From Neckera pumila (taxonomy: Eukaryota; Streptophyta; Bryopsida; Hypnales; Neckeraceae), in NCBI GenBank assembly GCA_963969595.1, contig OZ018416.1:2682065-2746064 (forward strand): DNA of 64,000 bases, in the 5' to 3' direction. The notes under the pieces are model-generated. The model searched no databases and was not told where the DNA came from. It worked only from the letters and a program-made list of their open reading frames with translations. Shown here piece by piece: positions 10,701 through 22,200 of this stretch. Numbering within the stretch: position 1 is the first letter of the stretch; each line of letters opens with the position of its first letter. Position numbers and translations under genes: made by a program.

Positions 10701-13137
10701 TCTCATTATGATGTGTGTGCTTTTCCTTCTGTCGGAGTTTGGTCTGCCGCTGCTGCTGCTTAGTGATGAGTGAGTAGTGATGAGATGAGATGAGTAAGTG
10801 AGTTCCCGCTTCCAGCGAGGCTTTTCTGGAATCTCTTTTGTTTTTCGTGTAATTCAGCGGTTCTTGGAGGAGAGAGAGGGAAATAGCGTAGTGCGGAAGG
10901 CGGAGCCATTGGGAGGTACGTACGTGACTGATTGTGTCGTGGTCTTTCGTTTTCCTCTTTTGGTGACGGTTTTGGAATGTGTCTCTTTGGCTTTGGGATG
11001 CGAAATTGCTGGCAGTTTTTGGTTTGCGTTTGCTCTGTTTTGATTGAGTTTTTGTTTGTGTCTGTACGTGAAGAGTGTTTGGAATTTTCGATTGTATTTC
11101 GGATTGTTCATGACGCTTAATTAATTTACACTATTTTTTTTTTTTTTTTTTTTTTATCGTTTTCTTTTTCTTGGCCGATTTCGTGGAAGTGTTTTTGGTG
11201 TGAACGAGGTATCGTATGAAGTTGGAGGGAACGGTGTAGAAGTTTTTCGTTGCGCGCTTGTTTGATTTTGAATTTTAAGGTTTGGGAAGAAGAACCGGAG
11301 CTGTTGGAGTCTATTCATTATGCTTGGGATTGGTCGACGATAGGGATGTGGTGGATGCGATTGTTAACCATTCTTTGAGTAATTGCAATATTCGCAAGAC
11401 TTTTTATTCAATAGATCGGCATTGGATTATTGTTACTTGTTTGTCAGCTTGCGTACGCGCTTTCTTGTACTTGCGTTGTACGGTCATTCTGTGAAATCAC
11501 TTATATCGCATGTTACTCCAGAGGAGTTTGTACTTTGCGTTGTACGGTCATTTTGTGAAATCATTTATATCGCATGTTACTCCAGAAGAGTTTGAAACGG
11601 TCTGGCAATTGATGAAGCGGATATGGAACTAAGGTGCGGTGTTAGCTTAGCAAGGTTCACTGACTTCACTCTGAATCTTGCATCCTTCACCTTTCCTATC
11701 CAGTTTGGTGAATGCTGAAGTGGATTAGTAGTGGTTTAGTAGGAAAGAATCTTAACGATGTTTTGAATTTGATAGGAATTGCAATATTGATATTCATTGA
11801 GTGTGGTGGAAATATTATTCAGGGTGTTCCTTGCACTCGTAACTATCAGATAATAAGGTCTTCCATCTGGGCTTCTGCAGCACTTAGTTTCTCTCTTATC
11901 TTATCGCGACTTCTTCAGGGACGTAGACTTCTCACTGTGTACTGGCTTGAGAGGTTGCCAGTAGTAATTTCAATAAGAGCTTGGCTAGTCGGAGCTTCTG
12001 TTTGGAGTCCGATTGTGAAATTATCTCATGTCGTTTCTCGTTGTTAGCCAATCAGTTCTTACGTTTTGCTTTTGCAGTAAAAATGTTTTCATTGAAGGGG
12101 GAGGGGTTTGTAACTTGCCGACTTACCTCTGAAAGCGATAAATTGAACTTTCAGAACGGGTATCTCGAGTGTGCTCCAAAATCGCCCATACACTTACTGC
12201 AATTTCTTTACGGTAGCCTGTAATTTGATTTACCAAAGAGTGGCTCTGTGGTATTGAAGTGTTTTTTATGACTATCTCTGTACGTCACTCTTGCTAATTG
12301 TCCTTGATTGATGGTTTTACTCACCGAGAGCACTAAGGGCCTTGCGGGGATCAATCACCTGTGCAGCACAGTACAATTGTGCTCATAGTTTTTGTCCTGG
12401 CATCACTGAGTGTGAGGAAGTGACAGCAATAAATGCTCACGAAACTCTTCTCAGCATATGAATCTTAAATTAACTGCTAATGGCGGAGCTCATTGTTGTA
12501 ATCCTTGCCTACCATGATCGTTTTAGATGTCTACTGCTGAAATTCTGACGAGCTTGTTGTCATTTTATTTTTAGAACTCTTGGTTGCACGCAAGAATCTA
12601 TTATCGTTTTGGCAACATCTTCCGACTTTCACTGCGTTACGAAAACCAACGAGCAGTCCCTGACTATTAGACGAAATGGTTGTAAGGTAGAATGTGATTG
12701 CACAATCTAACATTATGTTGTATATATTGGAGCCCAGTGTCTATTTACTGAATACTGAGGAAGGTCATATCATTTTTTTAAATGAAAAAACTGGGCTGAC
12801 ATTGTCGTATCTTGGGGGAACAGGGAGGAAGATCACATGCATTTCCACTTCTTTTTCGAAGACATGGCTCTTTCAACTCATGCTCGACGACCTTTTTGAA
12901 TAAGGCGCCCGCCCTCTCAATGGAAGTCTCATAACCTTCGCATCTGGGGTTCGTGATTGAAGTTATGCATCAATTGGAGCTGAAAGGTGGTGCAGGCTGG
13001 ATTGAAGGTGGCACTTGTCTGCTTGCCTGGTCAAGCATGTTGTGATACTCCGACCAGTCACGCTTACTATAGAAAAAGCATCCAGCTTCGGAGGCAGCGC
13101 CACTACACCGAAATCTTTGATTTAGTGCCTAGACCGA
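10700..13137 (+). promoter_or_regulatory. Long leader region of the 840-aa gene
   Basis: GC-richer, G/T-rich sequence resembling transcribed leader rather than element debris. A strong donor-like GGGAG|GTACGTACGT occurs at about 10913, and acceptor-like pyrimidine-AG sites occur further on (for example TTATTTTTAG near 12573), so one or more leader introns are likely. Several short open frames (one of 111 codons at 11712-12047) are not supported as genes. The exact transcription start was not determined. Confidence 0.4.
11467..11594. repeat. 64-bp direct duplication in the leader
   Basis: TTGCGTTGTACGGTCATT...CGCATGTTACTCCAGA occurs twice back to back, starting at 11471 and 11535, with three or four differences. 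It is a local tandem duplication in non-coding sequence. Confidence 0.85.
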
Positions 13138-15660
13138 ATGGGCTCGAGCGTGCTTGCTGATATGTCTACTCTCATACGGGATCATCCGTATGTTTCCTGC
13201 AGTTTATTGGTTTTCCTTACACCTCCGTTCTGGCCGATTCTGAAGTTCTTCTCGCCCCTATTGATCTCCACAGCCTTGTTTCTGGTGGCGTTAGTGACAA
13301 TGGGTCCTCAATTCGAAGATCCTTCTGAGCAGGAGCGTGAGCTTCAGAGTTCTTCAGAACTGAATTCCGAAGATGAAGAGGGTTTCAGAGCAGAAGATGT
13401 GACGAGGGATGTGAAGAGAAAGAAATCCAGCAAGGATATTCGTTCTATTCTCGGTGATTGGGTATCATCTTGCAAAGATTCTGGGTTCATGTGGGTGGAA
13501 CGGAAATTGCGAAACGAGAATTTTAGGGTGACGTCAGTGAATGATGAGAACGTTTCCATTCTGCAGGAAGCTTTCGCTCACAGAGCTGAGGAGAAGCCCC
13601 GGCTGATGGTGAAGTTAGTAACTCGGAGGATTCCTGCGGAGGAGGAGAGCTTTGCCGAGGAGCATAATCTTCAAAGGCAAGGCGTACCTGAATTATCTAA
13701 GTCCGGTTCTTGGAATTCTTTTCGCGCTCCATCTGGCAGAAGTTTTGAGACGGCCCCTTCATTTACCGCAGCGACTAACACCCGAGATCTTCCCCATGAC
13801 TTTTTCTCACCTCATCCGAGTTTATCTAGAAGACTCGACTCTGATACCTCTATGTTCGACAATGTCGAACCTCCCCCTATTGAACATGACATGCCACCAC
13901 AAATAACCGGTCCTGCTTCGGTCACTGCTCCTCTTATGAAGTATATTGAAGATGCCTCTGACAGTGATGAATATGATCTCCATCACAGTGATCATGATGA
14001 AGATATGCATCTCGAGTTTGGGGAGCGGTCGTTGGATGCAGAGTCTATCTCACAGGACGAGTTATCGTTGGCTAATGGTACTTATGGCCAACCACCACCT
14101 TTCACGGTGCAAGAGGAAGACTTGCCTTCCTCCAGTGGCAGTGACGAGGGACACCATTACTTTGCAGATTTGCATCAAGGAAACAGGGAGATGGAGTCAC
14201 CTCTTCCGACAAGGCATGATGAAGCTCACGATCGTGACATCGACTTGCATGACCAGCAAGCAGTAGATGCTGTAGGAACTCATGGAGACACTGCTCCACA
14301 GACCGATGCTGTTCCTGAAGAGCACACACCTCCAGTTGAGATCCCGCATGAAGACCATTCTGTTCCAGCACAAGCTATTAATGACGAAAGCCATCCTCCA
14401 GCAACACCAGCTCACGAGGATAGGCCACTGGTCAACGACGATACTGAGTTGCACGATATACCGGAGTTGGAGGATGTTCTTCCTGTGGAGAATGAAATTC
14501 TTGACCCCCCTGCCGCTGTGGAAGAGGATTCCGGGGCTGTACCTGTTGACCTTCACACCGACGTCATCCTTGACGATGTTCCTGCCAGTCATGAGGAGCC
14601 TCATGCGCCGGAAGTTGCCACAGATCATCCTACTACTGACAATGAGGAGCCTCACAAGGACCCCGAGACCCCCGCTGCTCCTACGGATGTTCATTTGGAG
14701 CCGCAAGAATTTATGGATGTTCATTTGGAGCCGCATCACTTTGTTGAGAGGTCGATGTCTCTTCCAGTTGCGGGAAGTCTTGCAACTGCAGAAAGTATAG
14801 AGTCCGCTACAGCTCATGAAGATCTCGCCCATTTGGACAGACCCCTTCCTGACTTTCCAGAGCCTGTGAACCAAACTCGGACCTTGCATAATGCGATCTC
14901 ACTCCCAGCCGGCTCAAATCCGATGCAACCCTTAATTATACCACCGAAGACCGTTGATCCGGGACCTCGAAGTCCTGATACAGATCTCGGATATGCTACC
15001 ACTCCTGATCACGAGAGACGGGGTTTGGCGGGACGATTTTTCGCAGCTGAACGGTACAATTCCATCACCTCCATGAGTGGGGACGAGTCTGAGTTTGCTG
15101 AACCTCCGTTATCTACTAAGCAGAAACTCGTTTCCAAGCTCGAGTTTTTGTGCAACTCTATGCCTTCCCCTTCAAACTGTGGTGAGTTGTCGAACAGACG
15201 TCCTGCAGACGTATCGATACCGAGGACGACAACGGGTGAGCAAGTAACTCATGCGAAGGAAAAGCTAAAAGGTAACATAGGGGATAGTCCATCCAAAAAG
15301 TTTCAACCAGATGCCCCGCAGCTTCAAATCACACCGCCGTCAACGAAAGTTACGTTAAACGGACCGCCTAGTAAATCCGCAATCTTAGCTTCTGCGCTTG
15401 GAAGGCCATCTATACGACCTGTGGCATCATCCACTCGGAAATACGCTGCGCACTACAACTCAAGCGAAGACAGTTCTGAAGACAAAACAGATTTAGACTC
15501 GGACCTTGAAGGTGGCGACGGTTCAGAGTCAGAGTCCGATTTTGAGAGTCGTCCAGCTGGAATGAGACTAAAGCCGCCCCCCAAACCGCCTGCCGAGATT
15601 CTTACTCCACAACCTGTTGTGCAAGGTAAGAAGACTGATGCAGAACCTGTAAAGAAGTAA
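13138..15660 (+). CDS. Large acidic protein with N-terminal membrane hairpin, function unknown
   Basis: A single uninterrupted frame of 840 codons; an in-frame TAG lies 15 bases before the ATG, so the start is bounded. Residues about 19-55 are strongly hydrophobic (two short segments around TPPFWPILKFFSP), suggesting a membrane hairpin or tandem helices at the very N-terminus. A basic KRKK patch lies near 93-96, followed by a short ordered-looking region (about 97-170). The remainder is low complexity: rich in Asp, Glu, His, Pro and Ser, with a local duplication of DVHLEP (about 515-537), a Ser/Asp/Glu block near 775-806 and a proline-rich C-terminus (KPPPKPP). This looks like a tail-out membrane protein with a long disordered cytosolic region. 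Plant genomes contain uncharacterised proteins with a similar N-terminal hydrophobic pair, but I do not recognise this one. Codon use is balanced and gene-like. Confidence 0.9.
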   Translation: MGSSVLADMSTLIRDHPYVSCSLLVFLTPPFWPILKFFSPLLISTALFLVALVTMGPQFEDPSEQERELQSSSELNSEDEEGFRAEDVTRDVKRKKSSKDIRSILGDWVSSCKDSGFMWVERKLRNENFRVTSVNDENVSILQEAFAHRAEEKPRLMVKLVTRRIPAEEESFAEEHNLQRQGVPELSKSGSWNSFRAPSGRSFETAPSFTAATNTRDLPHDFFSPHPSLSRRLDSDTSMFDNVEPPPIEHDMPPQITGPASVTAPLMKYIEDASDSDEYDLHHSDHDEDMHLEFGERSLDAESISQDELSLANGTYGQPPPFTVQEEDLPSSSGSDEGHHYFADLHQGNREMESPLPTRHDEAHDRDIDLHDQQAVDAVGTHGDTAPQTDAVPEEHTPPVEIPHEDHSVPAQAINDESHPPATPAHEDRPLVNDDTELHDIPELEDVLPVENEILDPPAAVEEDSGAVPVDLHTDVILDDVPASHEEPHAPEVATDHPTTDNEEPHKDPETPAAPTDVHLEPQEFMDVHLEPHHFVERSMSLPVAGSLATAESIESATAHEDLAHLDRPLPDFPEPVNQTRTLHNAISLPAGSNPMQPLIIPPKTVDPGPRSPDTDLGYATTPDHERRGLAGRFFAAERYNSITSMSGDESEFAEPPLSTKQKLVSKLEFLCNSMPSPSNCGELSNRRPADVSIPRTTTGEQVTHAKEKLKGNIGDSPSKKFQPDAPQLQITPPSTKVTLNGPPSKSAILASALGRPSIRPVASSTRKYAAHYNSSEDSSEDKTDLDSDLEGGDGSESESDFESRPAGMRLKPPPKPPAEILTPQPVVQGKKTDAEPVKK

Positions 15661-16973
15661 GAGTATCTCTCCTACCACGGAAATCCTTTTCTCCCTTTTA
15701 CTTGAAGAGGAACCCAAACTAGCGATTGCTGCCTTATCTTCCAGCTTTTCTATCCTAAGGTGCACAGAGTTGAAATTGTTATGTTCAAATTGAATTGTAA
15801 CTATACATCAGGAGTATACCCTTACGCTAAGAGCTTTGTACTAATATGATGACTTTTACCTGGATTGCATTAATAATGGTTGAGCAGTCTTGTACTTACA
15901 TTGCCATTCAATTCTCGGGTACGTTCCATCTCCACTTGCTTTCTTCTTAACTTGTTTCAGTTCGAGTCCAGTGAAGATATCTGTCTGAGAGTTATTAACC
16001 CAACCTTGTCAGTCTTTACATGGACTTTGTTAACATCGCTTGTCAGAATCTTCAAGGATTTTTTTTCTGGCAAATCTGTTACTCAATCTCACAAGTCAAT
16101 ATCCGTCGACAAAACAACATTACACAATTCTAAGAACTGTGAGAAGATTCGTGTCCGCCTACTTTCAGACCTTGTAAGTTATGGTTGGCTCATCCGTTGT
16201 TGTGCTGTGTGTCGACATGCTCTGTCACCAGTTGGATGTTTATGTATTTTCTGGGCTGTACTGAAATGTCTAGCATCGAGGGATGACAGTCTTATGATGG
16301 CTTCATTTTAATGGGTGGTGCTTGAAAAGGCAGTCGACTTTACTTTGTGTGTCATTCATGCGTAAATGAGAACTCTGAACTCAAAGCTGGTGCCCGCTGT
16401 GGCTTATGAACTAGTTCGTTCTTGCCTCAGTTGAATGATCAAGGGTGGCGACTGTTACACTATTGAATGTGGCTGGAAGTTACGGCAATTGAATAATCGA
16501 GTCCACTACACTGATTTGTCCTATTAGTGCATGTGACGGTAATTTATCCAAGTCACATTATATAGCATTGATTTATCCTAGTAGTGATAGATGCTGATTT
16601 ATCAAAGTCACATTATATAGCCTTGATTTGTCTTATTAGTGCATGTGCTGCTACATTTAGAATAATATACTCGTAATTAGTTTAGGCTGAAATTGCATGT
16701 ATTGTACAAATTTCCACAAGTTTCCACAAAAAAAAGCATTTGTAGTGACATTAGTTTTGTAGGTGGTGAATTTTGCACTTTCACTAATAGGACAAAATGA
16801 TGAAATTTCCACAGTTGGTTTTCTGGAAGTGATGTTGATTTTTATGTGTAGTGCTAATTGTGTACCTTCACTAATAGGAATAATCATACTGATAGTAGAA
16901 AGAAAGAAGCCATCTTGGGGCAACAGCTACAATATTTATATTTATCTTGGTGTCCTTGTAAAACATTAGAGGG
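15661..16973. other. 3' flank of the 840-aa gene and spacer
   Basis: Probably holds the 3' untranslated region to about 15.9 kb. A 143-codon frame at 15880-16311 lacks an ATG start and shows no recognisable protein. Around 16500-16640 a short motif (CAAGTCACATTATATAGC with TTGATTTRTC) is repeated two or three times. No other gene seen. Confidence 0.4.
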
Positions 16974-18174
16974 GATTTGGGGGCCTAGGAGGGTTGTTTC
17001 AGGCCCATTCTCCAATTTGGCCAGATTTAGTGAACGGTTGTACGGGTGTGTCAGAATTTTCTTTTTTCAAAAAAATAAAAATAAAAATAAAATAAATTTT
17101 TTTGTCAAATATCATTTCAAGCAATTTTTTTTTTAACCCCAAAAGGACCGAGGCCCTTTTTCTGCCAAAAAACACTCAAAAGTGTCATTTCTATAGCAAA
17201 AAGGAAAAAAAATTGAAAAATGTTTTTTTTTCACATCTAACCATAGGATCTTACACCTAACTATTATGAGAGTGTGTGGAAAAAATTTCAGAGTTTTTGA
17301 CTACACAGATTGCAAGATATCTGCGTTTATAGTGAAAAAAAAAACTTTTCAGCACATTACAAGACTAGATTTTTTGACTTTGAACATTTTTAACTTAAAA
17401 TTTTTGCACTACATATTTTTGAGCTTTAAATCTTTGTAGTGGAGAATTGAGTTGAAAGTATAGGGGAAAAAAAAAATTCAAAAAAATGTATTTATCATTC
17501 TTTAAAAAATTGTTAAGTAGAAGTAAATACAAGATAAAAGAAAAATCTAGAATACTCATATATTTTAGATGGAATTAAAATGCACTAATTCCAATGGTGA
17601 GATTGTTCTAGCAAGTAATATAAACCATGCAAAAGAAAAAAAATTGAAAAATTTGAAAAATTGCATTCAGAAATGCATCCTAGAAGTTATTTTTTTCAAG
17701 AAGATGCTCTAATTGCCCAAAAAACAAGAATGTCCATAACTTTCTCATACAAATCCAAATGAAATGAATAAAAGCTTTCCAAATAGAAAAAATAGAATCT
17801 ATGAGAAAAAAATATTTTAAAAAAAAATTCAAATTTTTGTCCACCTTTTTTTGTTGCCCGTTGTCCCTTGTTTTGAGCTTTTTTTGGTCATAACCTTTTT
17901 TCCCAGGCACCAATTGTGAAAAAAATTATATTCCCAAAAAGCTTATCAGTTTTTCTACCTTCAAAAAAAATTTCAAAAAACCACGACAAAATTTTAGCCC
18001 ATAGGTACCTGTTCGAAAACGCATTTGTCCCCCAAACGGACAACGATCTTTTAGGGGTTAAAAATGATGTGGCAATCTTTGTGCCATGTCAATCAGCTGT
18101 TGCAATTGCGTTCCCACAGTCTAGGAACGTAGGGAAACTTGCAACCCTCTAAGACCTCCAAATCCCCTCTAATG
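16974..18174. mobile_element. CATTAGATG-family element, interrupted
   Basis: The termini are CATTAGAGGGGATTTGGGG and the inverse ending CAAATCCCCTCTAATG. Halves 16974-17132 and 18062-18174 are collinear with the uninterrupted copy at 29973-30269 (shared ACGGGTGTGTCAGAA and ATGACGTGGCA-type segments). A TTAA-type element sits between them. No coding capacity. Confidence 0.75.
17137..18057. mobile_element. TTAA-type element (subfamily A), nested
   Basis: Flanked by TTAA at 17133-17136 and 18058-18061. It starts CCCCAAAAGGACCGAGG and ends ATCTTTTAGGGG. The interior is collinear with 4951-5864. It is inserted in a CATTAGATG-family element, whose uninterrupted relative at 29973-30269 shows no comparable insert, giving a second empty-site comparison for TTAA targeting. 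Confidence 0.8.
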
Positions 18175-19262
18175 CCTCATATTTCTTCTACTAACAGACT
18201 AAGTTGAAAATATGAAATTCTAAAAGTGAAACCAACAAATCTTTTAAAGCTTATTTTTTTAAACTATCAAAGTTCTGAATTAAATTTGTCATGTGGATTT
18301 GTATTATAGGCTTGTAGAAAAATTAAGACAAAATTTGATTTTCAATCCATCTCAAATTTGATTAATACTTGATGTTCTAAAGAAGGTTAATGAAAAATAC
18401 AATTCAAATATTTAAAAAACTTGAATCTTCTTTTCCATCCCAACAATGTATCAAGACAATGAAAATTTGGTCTAAAAGAATTTCATAATTTCAACAATTT
18501 AGGGTTAAAGTGGATCAAAATAAGTTCCTATGCTACTCATATGATCTGTTAGGTTTTGAAATCACAACAATATTGTCTCCTCACTAAATCCATTAGGGAA
18601 AAAATATAATCTATTGAAAAAAAAAAACTTCATCTTCAAAAAAATAAATAAATATATTTACTATTATTACATGTGGCCATGTTATAGAAGGCTTTGTCCC
18701 AAGAAAGTATTAAATTATAAGCAATTGTACTACTCAAACTTCCTCAAATGAAGTTTTTGTTAATGCTTTGTCTTCTCTCCAATCTATAGCCAATAAAAAT
18801 GGTGAAATAGAGTTCCCTAACATTTGGGAGTTAAAACTTTTGTACAATACAAACAATTGCAAATAAACGTTCTTCTTATGAATGCAAGCCCCCTTCTTTT
18901 GGTGTCCAATACCAATAGAAAAGGTAAAATTTTGACTCCTAAAATATGGATTATGTACTAAATTATGCAAGACATACACCATTGAATAGCTAGATTATTT
19001 ACCAATTAACATCTTTCATTTGGATGTCATTTAATATTTAAATCTTATCATGTCAAATATAGGTGGAATGCGTGCAATAATGATCCCAATTGGAAGCACC
19101 ATGTATCATTGGATCCAACTCAAGTTGAAGGCACACATTTTTCACTACAACATATTTCAATTCATGAATTGCCTACGTCAAATGTACAAATGGCACCATG
19201 TTGCAACCACAATTGGGCTTTTCAAGCATTTATGAGTTAAATCTTTCCATTACAAAAAGATA
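18175..19262. other. 3' flank of the coiled-coil gene and spacer
   Basis: AT-rich. Bases about 19070-19130 resemble 22950-23000 inside the gene (shared GTGCAATAAT and GTATCATTGGATCC-like words), so a dispersed repeat is present on both sides. No separate gene seen. Confidence 0.4.
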
Positions 19263-22200
19263 TCATTCATCATACTGAATTTGAGTTTGGCAAAGTTGAT
19301 CCTTTAGATTAGCAAGCTCCATTTGTAGTGTCTTCATCTCTATTTCCATTTGCATTGTTTGTTGCTCTAGAAAGCTCAAATCGGATCGTGCCTATACATT
19401 CACAATTGATTCTAAGTATGTCTCTATTGACCGTTTTAAGGTAGAGGATTCTAAAACCAATATGGATTCTAAAATGGTCCAAATGCATGCATGGTGGTCA
19501 TGTAAGACCAAATTGCATGTCCGTAGTACATATCTTAAGTCACATTCAAAAAAGTAAAGGCATGTATAATGATCATGGTGAGCACATTTCAAAGCATTTC
19601 AAAACCCTCTACCTTATTGGTTTTAGAACCTTCTACCTTAAATTCTATTTTCCACAAGATCCACATGATAACAATTTTTTGAAATATCAATACGTAATTT
19701 ACATTCGTATGTCATACAAACATGTTACTATTCAATTTTATTTAATTGTAGAGAATGCCAGTCGCACTTAATATAATTTTATGATTACATTTTTCTATTG
19801 GAAATCATGTTTAAATTGACATGATTCCAAAAGTTTGGGTACATTTCAAAACACATCACTTGAATTGTGAATCGTACACAAGTACTAATTTAAGAGCATT
19901 GTGTAGACAAATGTCACAAACTATTGGCATTTCCAAACCACGCATCCCATTTAATGAAATTGGCAACTATAATTTCCATTACCAAGCTCGTACATACATT
20001 GAAGATTGCATAGAATTTAGTACCTTGTCTATATGATCTTCAATTATTTGAACATCAAGTGATTGTGGAGTCGTTTGATTGTGCTCTCGCAAGCCATTAC
20101 TCATGGCTCCCCTCCATTTTTCAACAGTTGCCTTGTGATCCACCTCACTGTCCACTACGGCGATTCTTTGTTCTTCTTCATCAGCCTTGCTCTCTTGAAA
20201 ACAAGGACTCTCAGCTTCCCATCCTTCTGCATCTCCCTGGAATAAATAAAGTCAATATGACAATTTCATTAAAATGGCACCATTCCGGAACTTTGGCACT
20301 TTTAAAGTTCAAAACGGCCATTCTAAAGTCTATACCTGTCCTAGATGGTTAAAATGGCACGCCGTCAAAATGGCACATGGAATTTCGCCATTTTAACGAA
20401 ATTCCCCATCAATTTCGTTGGCCAATTTGCAATCACTTCTGTGAACCTCGTCGCTTTTCATTTTGGAGATTCAAAACCTCTATCACTTCCCACTCATCGG
20501 AGGCTAAAAATGATTTAATGTTAGTAGCCAAGTCAGCCCCATGTTTTGTCATTTTTGACTTTTTTTCACTCACCCCACGTTTCATCGCTATTTGAGGGGA
20601 TGAAAAGCGATGAGGTTTGCAGTAGTGAATCAAATTGCACTGCCAAAAATTGTGACATGTAACTTCACAAATGGGCAATTGCAAGCTAGGGTGACCCAAT
20701 AAGGACTGTCACAGTCCATTTTTTCTTAGTTTTACATTCATTTTTGAAGATTAAAAAAACATATGGTATGATTTTAATTAAAAGGACTCATTTATATGTT
20801 GTATATTCAATATATTACAACACTCTATAGATGAATTAAATAAACTTTTAATATTTTAAGTGCTATGGACTATTTAGTCTTCCCTTTAGGGATTGTCACA
20901 GTCCATTAATTTTTATGAAATGATTCTTGAATTCATTCAAGAATATAAAACATCTTTTTGATGTTTGAAGATTATGAAACATATGTTGTTGTAAATGGAA
21001 TTGTTGTATTTGTTAATAGAGTTTATATTTTATTTTTTGAAGAAAGGACTTTTGTACATTATTATTTCAGCACAAATAGTAATGATTTTATGAGGTGCAT
21101 TAGACATAGTTAAAATCAACTTCACACAAATCTATCTTATCAAAATAATTGTTATAAGTATTTCTAAGAGTGGCTTAACTTTCAATAGAGTTAATTTTTA
21201 TTATAATCAATTCTTCAATTTATTAAAGTAAATCAAAATTTAATGTCATCTTTGAAGTTTTCTCAATAAATACACAAAAGAAATTTCAAGAATTTTTTTT
21301 TCATCTTTTGCTTTACCACACTACAAAGAAATTGTAGAAAAAAAAATCAACAAATTTAGAGGTCATATGCAAAAAATGAGATGGACTTTTATTTTTGTAA
21401 TTTTGTCACTTTTGGTCCACCCTAGCTTGCAATTACCCAAATGTCAAAGTTCAAGCCACAAACTAGGACTGGAAAAGATTTTTGGGTTTAGGCCACACAT
21501 TCAGAACTGCACTGAAAATAATAGAATATCACCAATTTAACAAAATTATTTGGCGTTAATTTGAAGGTGTCTACCTTTGATCTATATTGATAACTTGAAG
21601 ATTGCATGTAATTATAACCTTATTGGCTTGTATGAAAATTGAATGTGAGTCTGTGAGTTTCAATTCGATCACTTGTACCTCAGCTTGGAAATCAGGGTCT
21701 GATTTGCGCTGGGAGATCGTCGATTTGTTGTCTTGGAAAAGTGTGTGAAGCGCCACTTCATTCCGAAGAAGCAAAAACTCGCTTTCTTCCCAGTAGCGCT
21801 GATCTGCAGCTTGCATTCTACGGATCACTTTGGCCAACTCCCTCGCCTGCAGAATAGAAGAGACCCAAAGAAATCAGTCACTCTCTTAAGAGTAGCCCCA
21901 CTCCAACACGCTGAAGCCACTCTTTAAATGTTCTCCACCATTGATCTTCTGAAATCTTCAAAGATCAATGGTACAGAACTTTTAGAGAGTGGCTTCGGTG
22001 TGTTGGAGTGGGGCTGCTCTAATTGCACTAAACTAACGGCATTGCCATCAATCAATCCTTGATTTATCGTTCTTTTGCTACAAAAATTTGTGAATCTGGT
22101 AAGTAAAAATAAGTGCAATGACTGACAAAATGACAGTGGGTATGTCGACACGGAAGGGGTATTAAGGGGACCTATAATAATTAATTGACATTTCACACTG

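Noticed and set aside
14197..14889. 230-codon minus-strand frame inside the 840-aa gene
   Set aside because: Antisense shadow of a codon-biased coding region; composition and the long plus-strand frame favour the plus strand.
15880..16311. 143-codon plus-strand frame
   Set aside because: No ATG start, no splice support and no recognisable domain; probably 3' flank.
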